NCBI RefSeq assembly: GCF_005405585.1
Contig: NZ_BJEQ01000008.1
Location: 101,150-165,149 of the forward strand
Origin: Agarivorans sp. Toyoura001
GTDB taxonomy: Bacteria; Pseudomonadota; Gammaproteobacteria; Enterobacterales; Celerinatantimonadaceae
DNA length: 64,000 bases
Direction: 5' to 3'
The notes below the pieces were generated by a model. That model was not told where the DNA came from and made no database searches. It saw only the letters and a program-made list of their open reading frames with translations. The position numbers and the translations under genes are program-made. Positions 45,826 to 59,665 of this stretch are shown here, piece by piece. Each line of letters starts with the position of its first letter. Positions within the stretch are counted from its first letter, which is position 1.

Positions 45826-45861
45826 AAAAAGCCATCTCCTTGTTTAGAAGATAGCTTTTTT
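45826..45861 (-). terminator. Terminator after glyS
   Basis: AAAAAGCCATCT and AGATAGCTTTTTT pair with one mismatch, about 23 nt after the glyS stop on the minus strand. Confidence 0.82.
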
Positions 45862-45883
45862 ATTACACCAATTAGCTGTGAAG

Positions 45884-47962
45884 CTACTGAATCACTGAGA
45901 TGTCTGCAATTTCTAAAAATAGCTGACGAAGTGAATTTAGCAGGCTTAAACGGTTAATTTTTAGTCCGTCATCTTCGCTCATTACCATCACGTTATCGAA
46001 GAAGTTATCTACAACATCGCGTAAGTTGGCAAGCTCGATTAGTGCTTGTTGATAATCGCCTTTTTCAAGCAAAGGTTTTAGCGTAACAGCCATCGAATCA
46101 ACTGCAGATGCTAAGGCTTGTTCTTGCGGCTCTTGAAGCAAACTAGCGTCAACTTGTGGTTTAACAAAGTCTGGGTTTTTCGCCAGAATGTTAGACACTC
46201 GTTTGTTGGCTGCCGCTAATGCTTGGGCTTGATCTAAAGAACGGAAGTGGCTTACCGCCTTAATGCGTTGCTCAATGTCCGCCAACTTAGTTGGTTTACG
46301 TTCCAATACGGCGGTAATCACGCTGGCATCAATACCTTGCTCGAGGTACATCGCGCGTAGGCGAGCATAAATAAACTCGATAAGCTGAGTATGAACCTTG
46401 GCTTGTTGATCTTGGCTAAGTTCAAGCGGCAATAACAGCAGTGCACTATTAATTAGCGTATCTAAATCTAATTCAAAACCTTTGTCTTGAATGATACGAA
46501 TAATACCTAAGCTTGCCCGGCGCAAAGCAAATGGGTCTTTATCACCTTTTGGTAGTTGGCCAATGGCAAAAATACCCACCAAGGTATCTAGTTTGTCGGC
46601 AATCGCGACTGCTGATGCCACCTTGGACTCAGGCAGTTTATCGCCTGAAAAGCGCGGCCAGTATTGCTGATTTAAGGCATTAGCGACATCTTCATGCTCG
46701 CCGTCGAACTTGGCGTAATACATGCCCATAACGCCTTGAATATCTGGAAACTCAAGAACCATTTCGCTGTTTAAATCAGCTTTTGATAACAAACCTGCAC
46801 GTTGAGCGTGCTGGCTATCGCCACCAATTTCGCCTGCAACTTGTGCTGCTAATTCAGAAACGCGGTTAGCCTTATCTAATAAGCTACCAAGTTTTTGTTG
46901 GAATACCACGTTAGCAAGCTTATCTAAACGGCTGTCTAAACGTGACTTTTTGTCGGTATTAAAGAAAAACTCGGCATCGGCTAGGCGAGGGCGAACCACT
47001 TTTTCGTTACCAACAATTACTTGTTGAGGATCTTTGCTGACAATATTAGATACGAAGATAAAGCGCGGTAATAAGTTACCTTTGGTATCTAAAATTGGAA
47101 AGTATTTCTGGTTATCTTTCATGGTGTAGATAAGCGCTTCAGCAGGCACGTCTAAGAACTTGTCCTCAAAACTACCTACCATAGCTACTGGCCACTCAAC
47201 CAATGAACATACTTCTTCAAGTAGTGCTTCATCCATTTCTACTACACCGCCTTCGCGGGCAGCTTCAGCTTCGATTTGTTCACGAATAATCGCTTTACGC
47301 TGTTCGTAGTTAACTATCACTTTACCGCGACGGTCTAACTGTTGAACATAATCGTTGGCGTGGTTTAGTTCAAATTCAGCATCGCCCATAAAACGGTGGC
47401 CGCGCACAGTGCGAGCAGATTCGATACCAAGAATATTGCCTTGAACTAATTTCTCTCCGTACAACATAGTAATAGTATGTACAGGGCGAATGAATTGAAT
47501 CGATTTAGCTCCCCAACGCATTGGTTTAGGGATAGGTAATTTTGCTAAGGCATCTGCAACAATATCTGGGAACAATTGATAAATAGTTTGGCCGCTAATT
47601 TCAGCCTTATGCAGTAGCCATTCGCCTTTGTCGGTTTTTAGTCGTTCGGCTTGTTCAACGGTAATGCCATTTGAGCGTGCCCAACCATCGGCTGCTTTAG
47701 TGGCATTGCCGTTAGCATCAAATGCGCTGCTAATGGCTGGACCGCGTTTTTCTACGACTTTATCGGGTGTTTTTTCATTCAAAGCTTGAACAGAAAGCGC
47801 TAGGCGACGAGGCGCAGCAAACCATTCAATACTATCAAACTCAAAACCAGCTTTTTCTAAGCTTTGTTGTACATTGCTTTTAAAAGACTCAGCCAAGCCA
47901 CGTAAGGCTTTTGGTGGCAACTCTTCGGTGCCGATTTCTACTAATAGGTTCTCGTTACTCAT
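45884..47962 (-). CDS. glyS: Glycyl-tRNA synthetase beta subunit
   Basis: This 692-aa beta subunit of the bacterial alpha2beta2 glycyl-tRNA synthetase is responsible for tRNA recognition. It starts [20 protein letters not shown] with GGAGG 6 nt upstream. The frame is open further upstream into glyQ but without such a site. The remaining conserved regions ([30 protein letters not shown]) are normal. It lies 10 nt after glyQ. Confidence 0.98.
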   Translation of the reverse strand: MSNENLLVEIGTEELPPKALRGLAESFKSNVQQSLEKAGFEFDSIEWFAAPRRLALSVQALNEKTPDKVVEKRGPAISSAFDANGNATKAADGWARSNGITVEQAERLKTDKGEWLLHKAEISGQTIYQLFPDIVADALAKLPIPKPMRWGAKSIQFIRPVHTITMLYGEKLVQGNILGIESARTVRGHRFMGDAEFELNHANDYVQQLDRRGKVIVNYEQRKAIIREQIEAEAAREGGVVEMDEALLEEVCSLVEWPVAMVGSFEDKFLDVPAEALIYTMKDNQKYFPILDTKGNLLPRFIFVSNIVSKDPQQVIVGNEKVVRPRLADAEFFFNTDKKSRLDSRLDKLANVVFQQKLGSLLDKANRVSELAAQVAGEIGGDSQHAQRAGLLSKADLNSEMVLEFPDIQGVMGMYYAKFDGEHEDVANALNQQYWPRFSGDKLPESKVASAVAIADKLDTLVGIFAIGQLPKGDKDPFALRRASLGIIRIIQDKGFELDLDTLINSALLLLPLELSQDQQAKVHTQLIEFIYARLRAMYLEQGIDASVITAVLERKPTKLADIEQRIKAVSHFRSLDQAQALAAANKRVSNILAKNPDFVKPQVDASLLQEPQEQALASAVDSMAVTLKPLLEKGDYQQALIELANLRDVVDNFFDNVMVMSEDDGLKINRLSLLNSLRQLFLEIADISVIQ

Positions 47963-47972
47963 GCTGCCTCCG

Positions 47973-48878
47973 TTACTTCTTGTCTTTGCATAAAGGGAAA
48001 CCAAGCGCTTCTCGTGCACTGTAATAGGTTTCCGCTACGGCTTTTGATAACGCTCTAACGCGCAAAATGTAGCGTTGGCGTTCGGTGACCGAGATAGCAT
48101 GACGAGCATCAAGTAGGTTGAAGGCGTGTGAGGCTTTCATTACTTGTTCGTAAGCGGGCAAAGGTAAACCTGCTTCAACTAATTGTTGGCTGTCTTTTTC
48201 GCACTGATCGAATTGTGCAAATAGTGCAGTAGTGTCGGCGTGTTCAAAATTGTAGGTTGATTGCTCAACTTCGTTCTGGTGGAACACATCGCCATAGGTC
48301 ACTTTACCCATTGGGCCGTCGGTCCATACTAGGTCGTAGATACTATCTACGCCTTGAATGTACATCGCTAAGCGCTCTAAACCGTAGGTGATTTCACCGG
48401 TTACTGGTGAGCACTCTAAGCCACCCACTTGTTGGAAATAAGTGAACTGAGTAATTTCCATACCGTTCAACCAAATTTCCCAGCCAAGGCCCCAAGCACC
48501 TAAAGTTGGCGATTCCCAGTTATCTTCTACGAAGCGGATATCGTGAACTTCAGGGTTAATGCCTAGTTCGACTAATGAACCTAGGTATAACTCTTGAATG
48601 TTATCTGGAGAAGGCTTCATCACTACTTGAAATTGGTAGTAATGCTGCAAGCGGTTAGGGTTTTCACCATAACGGCCATCGGTTGGACGACGACATGGTT
48701 GTACATAAGCACTCGACATCGGTTCTGGACCGATAGAGCGCAAAAATGTTTGCGGATGAAAGGTGCCTGCACCTACTTCCATGTCTAAAGGTTGAACAAG
48801 AACACAGCCCTGACGAGCCCAGTAGTCTTGCAGGGCCAAAATAAGGCCTTGAAAGGTTTTAATATCGTATTTATGCAT
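47973..48878 (-). CDS. glyQ: Glycyl-tRNA synthetase alpha subunit
   Basis: This 301-aa catalytic subunit activates glycine. It starts [20 protein letters not shown] and contains the class II motifs ([39 protein letters not shown]). The frame opens upstream at 48941, but the ATG at 48878 gives the family start. It is co-transcribed with glyS. Confidence 0.98.
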   Translation of the reverse strand: MHKYDIKTFQGLILALQDYWARQGCVLVQPLDMEVGAGTFHPQTFLRSIGPEPMSSAYVQPCRRPTDGRYGENPNRLQHYYQFQVVMKPSPDNIQELYLGSLVELGINPEVHDIRFVEDNWESPTLGAWGLGWEIWLNGMEITQFTYFQQVGGLECSPVTGEITYGLERLAMYIQGVDSIYDLVWTDGPMGKVTYGDVFHQNEVEQSTYNFEHADTTALFAQFDQCEKDSQQLVEAGLPLPAYEQVMKASHAFNLLDARHAISVTERQRYILRVRALSKAVAETYYSAREALGFPLCKDKK

Positions 48879-49009
48879 GATTTTAGTGTCGCGCGTATGA
48901 AAAATAATCGGTTTTATAACTGACGGAGTATACCCTAGCACGCAGGCAGACCCTAGTGCTGTTGTATCGGGAATCGCTGATAAATTAGACTTTTTTGAAA
49001 CAAACTCGG

Positions 49010-49264
49010 CTAACTACCTTTCTTGATCAAATATTGAAAGGGAGTTTGGTCAGTTTTTTTGGCCACTAAGGTGTGATCCATAAACTCACAAAAGCTTACC
49101 ATGTCACGAGTGGTGGACGGATCGTCGGCTTGCACCAGCAAGGTTTCGCCGATATTTATGTTACGAATGGCTTTGCGCACCATCATCACCGGTTCTGGAC
49201 AGCGCAGGCCCAAAGCATTTAATTGGTGATCGGCTTGGCTAAATTCTGTGTTATTGCTCATCAA
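49010..49264 (-). CDS. tusA: Sulfur carrier protein TusA
   Basis: This 84-aa sulfur-relay protein passes persulfide from IscS to TusBCD for 2-thiouridine synthesis in tRNA. The active cysteine is in [14 protein letters not shown] (Cys22), and [18 protein letters not shown] is conserved. Two adjacent ATGs (49264, 49261) are possible starts. It is separate from glyQ by 131 nt, and a small inverted repeat (49319-49345) lies 55 nt upstream. Confidence 0.96.
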   Translation of the reverse strand: MMSNNTEFSQADHQLNALGLRCPEPVMMVRKAIRNINIGETLLVQADDPSTTRDMVSFCEFMDHTLVAKKTDQTPFQYLIKKGS

Positions 49265-49377
49265 ACGTGGTCTCTTTTTGCTACTTTGTCATTGTATAAC
49301 AGCTGGTTGAAAAGTGGCAGCTGTCAGCATTGACGATTGACAGCTTAACTTGTAGAGAGTGATGTTCAGATAAAAGA

Positions 49378-49397
49378 AAAGAGGCCGAAACCTCTTT
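49378..49397 (-). terminator. Terminator after sugar ABC operon
   Basis: AAAGAGG and CCTCTTT pair around CCGAAA, with T-rich sequence downstream on the minus strand, 39 nt after the ATPase gene stop. Confidence 0.8.
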
Positions 49398-49435
49398 ATT
49401 GCAGGGATAACTAAAGGGAGTGGTGCAACAAATAC

Positions 49436-50548
49436 TTAGCGAATGCGCTGTTCGTTATTCGGGTCGAAATACACTGCGCTAGACAGATCAAACATTAAAT
49501 TTAGGTTTTCTCCCATTGTTGCTGGTTTATCGGGGTCGAGTCGGCAACTAATTTCTTTGCCATTCAAGGTTACCAAGGCAATGGTGTCGGGGCCGGTAGG
49601 TTCTAATACACCGAGCTTCAAGTTAAGGGTGGTGACTAAGGGTTTGTCTTTTTTGTAAGGATTCACATGGGTTATTTGTTCTGGCCTTATGCCCACCACT
49701 AATGATTTACCCGCATATTTTCCTAGGTGCTCTGGCAGCGGAATTTGATGTTGCTGTTGTTGGTCACATACCAATGAGCCCATCAAGCCATGTTCGCTTT
49801 GCTCAACACTGCAGTGCAAAAAGTTCATTGCAGGAGAGCCCATAAAACCAGCGACAAACATATCAGCAGGATCGTTATAAATCTCCGAGGGGCTACCTAG
49901 TTGCAAGAGCTGACCGTCTTTCATCACGGCAATTCTATCGGCTAGGGTCATTGCTTCAATTTGGTCGTGGGTCACATATACAATGGTGGTGCCTAAACGT
50001 TGGTGTAGCTTTTTAATCTCGTGGCGCATCTCTACGCGCAGTTTGGCATCTAAGTTACTTAAGGGTTCGTCAAACAAATAGATTTTGGGTTGGCGGGCTA
50101 GGGCGCGTCCCATTGATACTCTCTGTTGCTGACCGCCAGAGAGCTGTGAAGGCTTACGGTCTAACAGGTGTTCAATTTGCAGTAACTGCGCGACTCGAGT
50201 GATTTCAGTCTCGCGGGCATCCTTATCCATTTTTTGAATTTTTAGGGCAAATTCGATATTGCCGCGAACGGTCATATTTGGATATAGCGCATAAGATTGA
50301 AACACCATGGCGATGTCGCGATCTTTGGGGTCAACATCGTTAACCACTTTTCCGTCAATGCAAATGTCGCCGCTAGTTATTTCTTCTAGGCCAGCAATCA
50401 TATTCATGAGTGTAGATTTACCACAGCCAGAGGGACCCACTAAAATTAAAAACTCGCCGGCATTAATCGAGATATTAATGTCTTCCAGGGTATTAGGGGC
50501 ACTTTTACCATAGCGTTTGTAGAGTTGTTTTATATCTAAGGTCGCCAT
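49436..50548 (-). CDS. Sugar ABC transporter ATPase (MalK/UgpC type)
   Basis: This 370-aa ATPase of the CUT1 class probably drives the adjacent glucose-type importer. It has Walker A GPSGCGKSTLMNMI (about 37-50), Q-loop FQSYALYPNM, signature LSGGQQQRVSMGRAL and Walker B YLFDEPLSNLDA, with a C-terminal TOBE domain (VGIRPEQI, then IALVTLNGKEISC). It is the last gene of the minus-strand operon, 6 nt after the second permease. Confidence 0.95.
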   Translation of the reverse strand: MATLDIKQLYKRYGKSAPNTLEDINISINAGEFLILVGPSGCGKSTLMNMIAGLEEITSGDICIDGKVVNDVDPKDRDIAMVFQSYALYPNMTVRGNIEFALKIQKMDKDARETEITRVAQLLQIEHLLDRKPSQLSGGQQQRVSMGRALARQPKIYLFDEPLSNLDAKLRVEMRHEIKKLHQRLGTTIVYVTHDQIEAMTLADRIAVMKDGQLLQLGSPSEIYNDPADMFVAGFMGSPAMNFLHCSVEQSEHGLMGSLVCDQQQQHQIPLPEHLGKYAGKSLVVGIRPEQITHVNPYKKDKPLVTTLNLKLGVLEPTGPDTIALVTLNGKEISCRLDPDKPATMGENLNLMFDLSSAVYFDPNNEQRIR

Positions 50549-50554
50549 TGTTTC

Positions 50555-51409
50555 TTATCCTTTTACTGAGCCAGCGGTTAAACCGCGCACAAAATACTTT
50601 CCAGCTACTACATAGACAAACAGAGTGGGTAGCGCAGCAATAATGGCAGCGGCCATATCCACGTTGTATTCCTTCACTCCGGTGCTGGTATTTACTAGGT
50701 TGTTTAACGCGACCGTAATGGGTTGTGAATCGGAGCCCGAATACACCACTCCAAACAAGAAGTCGTTCCAAATTTGTGTGAACTGCCAAATGATGCACAC
50801 CATGATGATGGGCTTAGAAATAGGCAGCATAATTTTGAAGAAAATAGTGAAGAAGCCTGCGCCATCTAATTTAGCGGCTTTTACTAACTCCCCGGGAACC
50901 GACACATAAAAATTACGGAAGAATAGAGTAGTAAATACCAAACCGTAGACAACATGCACAAACACTAAGCCAGTGGTGGTATTAGCCAAGCCAAACTTAC
51001 CTAAGGTGGCGGCCATGGGCAGCAAAATTACCTGAAAAGGAATAAAACAGCCAAATAGCATTAAGGCAAAGAATAGGTTTGAGCCTTTAAAGCGCCAATG
51101 CGCAATAACGTAGCCGTTTAGTGCTCCAATTAAGGTTGAAATGAAAACCGCAGGAACCGCCATTTTAAAGGAGTTCCAGAAATAACCTTTTACTCCCTCA
51201 CAGGTAACCCCGGTACAGGCAGTGCCCCAGGCTTTAAACCATGCGTCAAAGACCCATACTTCAGGTAGAGATAGTAAGTTGCCACCGCGAATATCCGGCA
51301 AAGATTTAAACGAGGTAAGCAGCATTACTAATAGCGGCATTAAATAGATAGCGCAAAATAGCACTAATATTGAATAGATGAAGATGCGACCCGGTGAAAA
51401 TTTAGTCAT
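50555..51409 (-). CDS. gtsC: Sugar ABC transporter permease 2 (MalG/GtsC type)
   Basis: This 284-aa inner-membrane protein has about six TM helices and the EAA loop near its middle (AAKLDGAGFFTIFFKIMLPI). It starts MTKFSPGRIFIYSILVLFCA. It overlaps neither neighbour: 2 nt to the first permease and 6 nt to the ATPase gene. The symbol follows the close similarity of the operon's binding protein to Pseudomonas GtsA and is less certain for this subunit. Confidence 0.88.
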   Translation of the reverse strand: MTKFSPGRIFIYSILVLFCAIYLMPLLVMLLTSFKSLPDIRGGNLLSLPEVWVFDAWFKAWGTACTGVTCEGVKGYFWNSFKMAVPAVFISTLIGALNGYVIAHWRFKGSNLFFALMLFGCFIPFQVILLPMAATLGKFGLANTTTGLVFVHVVYGLVFTTLFFRNFYVSVPGELVKAAKLDGAGFFTIFFKIMLPISKPIIMVCIIWQFTQIWNDFLFGVVYSGSDSQPITVALNNLVNTSTGVKEYNVDMAAAIIAALPTLFVYVVAGKYFVRGLTAGSVKG

Positions 51410-51411
51410 GA

Positions 51412-52284
51412 TTATTGCTCCCGGTTACGCAGTTCTGAGTACAAATACGGCACTAAAATGGCGAGTACACCGGCTAGCATCATCATCGCACTGGCGGCAC
51501 CTAAGCCCATTTGTCCGCGGGTAAAGGCGTGGGTATACATAAACAGTGCTGGTAAGTCTGACGAGTAACCCGGCCCACCGGAGGTGAGTGCGGTCACTAA
51601 ATCAAAACTCTTAATCGCGATGTGCGAGGTAATAATCACCGCACTGAAAAAGACCGGACGTAAACAAGGCAGGATGATTTTCCAGTAAATAGTGGGCATG
51701 CTGGCGCCGTCGATCTGTGCTGCTTTAACAATGCTTGAATCAATGCCACGTAGGCCCGCCAAAAACATCGCCATAACAAAGCCTGAAGATTGCCACACGG
51801 CAGCAATAACCAGGGTATACACCGACATGTCATTGCTCACCAGCCAGTTAAATTCAAAACTGGTCCAGCCCCAATCATGCATCATCTTCTCTAAGCCCAG
51901 CCCAGGGTTTAAAATCCACTTCCAAGCCGTGCCCGTGACAATGAACGACAAGGCCATAGGGTAGAGATAAATGGTACGAATAGCCCCTTCTTGGCGAATA
52001 TTTTGGTCTAACAAAATAGCCAGTAAGGTGCCTAAAATTATTGAAATGATAATGAACAGTACGCCAAAAATCAGCAGGTTGATGCAGGAGGTAACCCAGC
52101 GATCATTCTCCATCAGTTTGTTGTATTGCAGTAAGCCAGCCCACTTAAAATTAGGTAGAAAACGTGAGTGGGTTAGAGACAGGTAGCCAGTCCAAGCTAC
52201 GTAGCCATAAATACATACCGTCACCAAAAAAATTGAAGGTGACAAGATGATTTTGGGCAACCATTTTTGCAAGGTATTAAACAT
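51412..52284 (-). CDS. gtsB: Sugar ABC transporter permease 1 (MalF/GtsB type)
   Basis: This permease is 290 residues from the ATG at 52284. An upstream ATG at 52314 is possible but less likely. It has six TM helices starting near ILSPSIFLVTVCIYGYVAW. The EAA loop is AAQIDGASMPTIYWKIILPC. It partners GtsC and the ATPase. A stable hairpin separates it from the upstream binding-protein gene. Confidence 0.88.
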   Translation of the reverse strand: MFNTLQKWLPKIILSPSIFLVTVCIYGYVAWTGYLSLTHSRFLPNFKWAGLLQYNKLMENDRWVTSCINLLIFGVLFIIISIILGTLLAILLDQNIRQEGAIRTIYLYPMALSFIVTGTAWKWILNPGLGLEKMMHDWGWTSFEFNWLVSNDMSVYTLVIAAVWQSSGFVMAMFLAGLRGIDSSIVKAAQIDGASMPTIYWKIILPCLRPVFFSAVIITSHIAIKSFDLVTALTSGGPGYSSDLPALFMYTHAFTRGQMGLGAASAMMMLAGVLAILVPYLYSELRNREQ

Positions 52285-52339
52285 AGTACAGCCTCGTTCG
52301 AACGCCATGTTCAAACTAACAAGGTAATAGCAGGTGCAA

Positions 52340-52361
52340 GCTCCGACCAGCTGGCCGGAGC
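52340..52361 (-). terminator. Hairpin between binding-protein and permease genes
   Basis: GCTCCG...CGGAGC encloses the palindrome CCAGCTGG, giving a 22-nt strong hairpin 30 nt after the binding-protein stop. Without a U-tract it is likely a partial terminator or mRNA-stabilising element that keeps binding protein in excess over permease. Confidence 0.55.
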
Positions 52362-52390
52362 ATGATACTTATTTAGATAAGTGGGTAGGT

Positions 52391-53641
52391 TTACTTAGCG
52401 GCTTTAACAACACGCGCTAATTTAGTCACGGTTTCTTTAGGGTCACCATCAGGGTCGTTAAAGAAGTTCGTTACTACGTCATAAATAGCGCCTTGTACAT
52501 AACCCGTGGTGGCTAGGCCGTGGGCCATACTTGGCACCAAATCACCCGAGGTATTACTGGCCTTAAAGGTAGCCATTGAATCCAAGGCACAGCTATCAAA
52601 TTTGCTCATATCCATATCGGTACGTACTGGAATCGAGCCTTTGTTTAAGTTGAAGACCTCTTGGAATTCAGGAGTTAAAATAGTTTTCGCTAAACTCTTT
52701 TGGGCAGTCACATTATCAGCATTACTTAGCTCAAACATGGCAAAGCTGTCGATGTTAAAGGTAAATTGGCCATCGGTGCCTGGTGCTGGTAAACAAACAA
52801 AATCTTTACCGGGTACTTTGCCTGCAGCAATAAATTCGCCTTTCGCCCAGTCACCCATAATTTGCATGCCTGCTTGGCCATTTATCACCATGCTGGTGGC
52901 AATGTTCCAATCGCGGCCAGGAGAGTCACTGTCGATGTAGTTACGCATTTTTTTGAATACGGTGAAAACTTCCACCATTTTGTCGCCACTAAGCACTGCA
53001 TCATCGTGCATTACAAACGCTTTGTTGTAGTCTTCTGAACCCAGTATATCTAAGGCTATTGCTTCAAATACTGTAGCGTCTTGCCAAGCTTGGCCACCGT
53101 GAGCTAGCGGAATAATGCCTGCAGCTTTTAACTTCTCAGCAGAGACAAAAAATTCATCCATGGTGGTAGGGATCTTAGCGCCGGCTTTTTCAAATACGGC
53201 TGGGTTTGCCCATAACCAGTTTACTCGGTGAACGTTTACCGGTACTGCTACATAGTCACCGTTAAACTTCATTACATTTGTGACAACTGCTGGAACAACC
53301 TCATCCCATTTTTCTGCCTTAGCCACGTCGTTCAAGTTACTCAGGAAGCCAAGATCAGCCCATTCTTGAATATCATGACCTTTAATTTGCGCTGCCGCTG
53401 GTGGGTTACCTGAAATAGCGCGGGTTTTTAATACCGTCATAGCACTTTCACCGCCGCCGCCTGCTACTGCAAAGTCTTTCCACGAATGACCTTGTGCTTC
53501 TAGCATTTCTTTAAGTACGCCTACCGATTTGGCTTCACCACCTGAAGTCCACCAGTGTAAAACTTCTACTTCACCTGCGTATGCCAGGTTAATCGCGCTA
53601 GTAAGTGCCAGGGTAGAGGCTAGAGTTGCAAATTTACGCAT
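52391..53641 (-). CDS. gtsA: Glucose/mannose-type ABC transporter substrate-binding protein
   Basis: This protein has about 416 residues from the ATG at 53641 (the frame is open to 53689). Signal peptide [20 protein letters not shown] and YAGE. The mature start [34 protein letters not shown] and [20 protein letters not shown] match Pseudomonas GtsA, the glucose-binding protein, closely as remembered. It is the first gene of the importer operon and is preceded upstream by a two-component system on the same strand, the arrangement used for glucose control in Pseudomonas. The sugar is inferred. Confidence 0.92.
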   Translation of the reverse strand: MRKFATLASTLALTSAINLAYAGEVEVLHWWTSGGEAKSVGVLKEMLEAQGHSWKDFAVAGGGGESAMTVLKTRAISGNPPAAAQIKGHDIQEWADLGFLSNLNDVAKAEKWDEVVPAVVTNVMKFNGDYVAVPVNVHRVNWLWANPAVFEKAGAKIPTTMDEFFVSAEKLKAAGIIPLAHGGQAWQDATVFEAIALDILGSEDYNKAFVMHDDAVLSGDKMVEVFTVFKKMRNYIDSDSPGRDWNIATSMVINGQAGMQIMGDWAKGEFIAAGKVPGKDFVCLPAPGTDGQFTFNIDSFAMFELSNADNVTAQKSLAKTILTPEFQEVFNLNKGSIPVRTDMDMSKFDSCALDSMATFKASNTSGDLVPSMAHGLATTGYVQGAIYDVVTNFFNDPDGDPKETVTKLARVVKAAK

Positions 53642-53779
53642 ATTGATGCCTTTGTTATTTTTTTGTGAATTCCATTCCTTAATCACCAATCTTTACAGCA
53701 GGCGATTGGCTAATTAATAGACTAGATGAAACAGCTTGATAACAAAGTAACCTTTTGTAACCAGGTTGTTACAAAGTGG

Positions 53780-55219
53780 TTATTTTATGTGAGGCAGTTG
53801 GAGTTTTACTTCTAAACCTCCTTGAGGCAGGTTTTGCAGAGTAATATCACCACCGTGAGCGTGGGCAATATTGCGGGCAATACCTAAGCCCAAACCCGAG
53901 CCTGAATCATCTTTGCTGATACGAACATAAGGATTAAATACTTCTTTAATCCGTTCCTCTGGAATACCAGGGCCGTGGTCTACAAACAGTAAACACAGTT
54001 CTACATCGTCATCGAGTAAGTAAATCTCAATGTCGTTGCCGTACTTAATGCCATTTTCAACCAGGTTGCTAATACAGCGCTTAATCGCCAAGGGCTTACC
54101 GCGGTATGGTTCAAGAGCCTCACCAAACACAATCACCTTACCCGAGAAGGGTTCTATGCAGTGTTTGAGGTGAGTCATTATATTTATATCACTTAAGTTT
54201 TCGTGAATATCGGTATCTTTTACCGTTTGTAGTGCGCCTTTGGCCATGATTTCCAGTTCATCTAAATCACGGTTAAAGGCATCAATGACGGTATCATCGT
54301 CTAATAACTCTGCGCGTAAGCGCAAACGAGTAATCGGTGTCTTTAAATCGTGTGAGATAGAGCGGAATAGCAATTCCCGATCTTCAATATACCGTTTCAA
54401 TTTACCCTGCATGGTATTAAAGGCGCGAGTGGCCTTACGGATTTCGTCGCTGCCTTCTTCTGTTAGTGGCGGCTGGAACAAGTCGATAGTCAGCCGAGAA
54501 GCCGCTTTGGCTAAACGCCGCAGTGGTCGAGTTTGCCTACGCACTAATACAAAGGTAAACAGCAGCAAGAAGAACGTCATAAGAGCGATAAACATCACGC
54601 GATCTTGCGGCAGTAAATTGTCCTGCAGCGTCATATAGGGAGCGGGTAAAAGTGCGGCCAAGTAAATCCATTCACCACTCTCTAGTTCGATTTGAGTAAC
54701 CAAGATTGGCGGATTTAGCGGTTCAATTTGCAGTGTATGTGAGGCCCAAGAAGAGGGTAAATCTTTAAGCAAAATGTCATTTTTAAGAACATGCAGCTTG
54801 TCAGGCATGGAAAAATCAACATCAATCATTGGGCTGCGACTTAGCTCTCGATGTAATACTTCGCCAACCGTTTGAATCACAATGTTTTTGCGGTGGCTGT
54901 CGGGAATAGATTCAATGTTAATGTAATCTTTGTTCAATGAGACAAAGAAACGGGTACCGCCCATTTTACGAAGCTGATTCAACACGATGTGTCGATACTC
55001 AGAAGGTAACGATTCAAAAAAGGTAACCGTAGAGGCTAGGCTCAAGGCCAAGTTTTGCGAGGTAGAGCGCAAGCCATCAGATTCTGATTGGCGTAGCTGA
55101 TAAAACCAAATAAAGCTGCTGGCACCTTGCGCTAAGCCAATGGCCAGTAACAGTAACAGCAGCATCCTCGCTAGTAGCGAGTTAGGCTTTATGCGTTCAA
55201 TAAAGGCCTTAAACTTCAT
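53780..55219 (-). CDS. Sensor histidine kinase, probably for sugar import
   Basis: This 479-aa membrane kinase has TM1 at about 18-37, a periplasmic sensing loop to about residue 205, TM2 (RVMFIALMTFFLLLFTFVLV), HAMP (RRLAKAASRL), and HisKA with SHDLKTPITRLRLR (phospho-His). The HATPase_c domain has NLVENGIKYG, DHGPGIPE and GSGLGLGIARNIAHAHGG. It overlaps the response-regulator gene by 11 nt. Gene order suggests control of the adjacent gts operon, as GtrS does in Pseudomonas. The ligand is unknown. Confidence 0.93.
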   Translation of the reverse strand: MKFKAFIERIKPNSLLARMLLLLLLAIGLAQGASSFIWFYQLRQSESDGLRSTSQNLALSLASTVTFFESLPSEYRHIVLNQLRKMGGTRFFVSLNKDYINIESIPDSHRKNIVIQTVGEVLHRELSRSPMIDVDFSMPDKLHVLKNDILLKDLPSSWASHTLQIEPLNPPILVTQIELESGEWIYLAALLPAPYMTLQDNLLPQDRVMFIALMTFFLLLFTFVLVRRQTRPLRRLAKAASRLTIDLFQPPLTEEGSDEIRKATRAFNTMQGKLKRYIEDRELLFRSISHDLKTPITRLRLRAELLDDDTVIDAFNRDLDELEIMAKGALQTVKDTDIHENLSDINIMTHLKHCIEPFSGKVIVFGEALEPYRGKPLAIKRCISNLVENGIKYGNDIEIYLLDDDVELCLLFVDHGPGIPEERIKEVFNPYVRISKDDSGSGLGLGIARNIAHAHGGDITLQNLPQGGLEVKLQLPHIK

Positions 55220-55925
55220 GGCTGACTTGCGTCACCATCATATAACCTACGCCACGTATGGTGCGAATTAAGCGAGTTTGGCTGCCGTCATCTTTGAGGC
55301 GCTGGCGTAAACGACTAATTTGTACATCTATACCGCGCTCCATAGGCAAGCTTTCGCGACCGCGAGTCGCATCGCTAATGGTATCTCTGTCTAGGGTTTC
55401 GTTAGGGTGTTGCAAAAACAGCTGTAACAAGCGGTAATCACTGCTCGATAACTCAAGCTTGTCGCCATCTTCATGCTCAAGCTGTTGTGTTTGACTGTCT
55501 AAACGCCATTGACCAAAGCGAATATAGCGAGTGTTTTGTTGGGCATTTGCGGTGACTTGCGAGCGTCGTAACAAGGCTTTGATTCGAGCCAGTAGTTCAC
55601 GCGGATTAAATGGTTTGCCAATATAATCGTCGGCACCCAGCTCTAAACCCACAATGCGATCCATTTCGTCAGAGTTCGCGGTGAGCATGATGATAGGCAC
55701 GTTTGAAGTACGGCGAATTTTTTGACACAGCGTGAAGCCATCATCTCCCGGCAGCATGATGTCGAGAATGATCAGTTCTGGGTCATTGGTTTCAAGCAAT
55801 TTGGCCATTTCTTCACCGTCATTGGCGCTAATCACATCAAAACCTGACTTACTTAAATATTGTTCAAGTAAGCTACGAATTTCTAAGTCATCATCAACAA
55901 CCAATAACTGTTTAGCTAAAACCAT
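55209..55925 (-). CDS. OmpR-family response regulator, probably for sugar import
   Basis: This regulator is 238 residues from the ATG at 55925 (the frame opens at 55973, but MVLAKQLLVVDDD starts the domain). The receiver domain has acidic DDD near the N-terminus, phospho-Asp in LIILDIMLPGDDG and Lys in IGKPFNPRELLARI. The C-terminal winged helix has LSSSDYRLLQLFLQHPN and DVQISRLRQRL. It is coupled to the histidine kinase gene by an 11-nt overlap. Confidence 0.95.
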   Translation of the reverse strand: MVLAKQLLVVDDDLEIRSLLEQYLSKSGFDVISANDGEEMAKLLETNDPELIILDIMLPGDDGFTLCQKIRRTSNVPIIMLTANSDEMDRIVGLELGADDYIGKPFNPRELLARIKALLRRSQVTANAQQNTRYIRFGQWRLDSQTQQLEHEDGDKLELSSSDYRLLQLFLQHPNETLDRDTISDATRGRESLPMERGIDVQISRLRQRLKDDGSQTRLIRTIRGVGYMMVTQVSHEV

Positions 55926-56018
55926 GGGCCTCTGTACTATTTTTTGCGAAGTAAGTGGCGTTAAGGATAACAAACAACCGGCTTAGGAAAAATGCCTGCG
56001 GAGCGTGAGTAAAAAAAA

Positions 56019-56037
56019 TGGGAGCTCAATGCTCCCA
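56019..56037 (-). terminator. Terminator after fadA
   Basis: TGGGAGC and GCTCCCA pair around 5 nt, followed on the minus strand by a run of eight Ts, 20 nt past the fadA stop. Confidence 0.88.
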
Positions 56038-56056
56038 GTTTTGAGTTAAAGCTTGC

Positions 56057-59394
<3,338 letters not shown>

Positions 59395-59665
59395 TCTGCT
59401 CTCCTTGTAGCTGGCGTACATTGCACCAGTTTTGTGTAGGGGTTAGAGATTAATTTTGTAATCAGTTTGTTACTCAAACATTAAAACAAATATAACGACC
59501 ATTTAAAACACTTGTTTAATTTTTTGTCGGAAGCCGCACAAAACAAATGGGTCACTGCAACTTGTTTCCGGCAAGAAATCGTCAATTAACTGCTCTAGAT
59601 CCAACAATCTGTTTATTAAATGCGCTATAACTAAATAGCTAATTAATAGTCGTAGAGAGGGTGCT

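Noticed and set aside
59395..59665. FadR or PsrA operator in the fadB-pepQ gap
   Set aside because: AAACACTTGTTT-like dyads are present but do not match a known consensus well enough to call.
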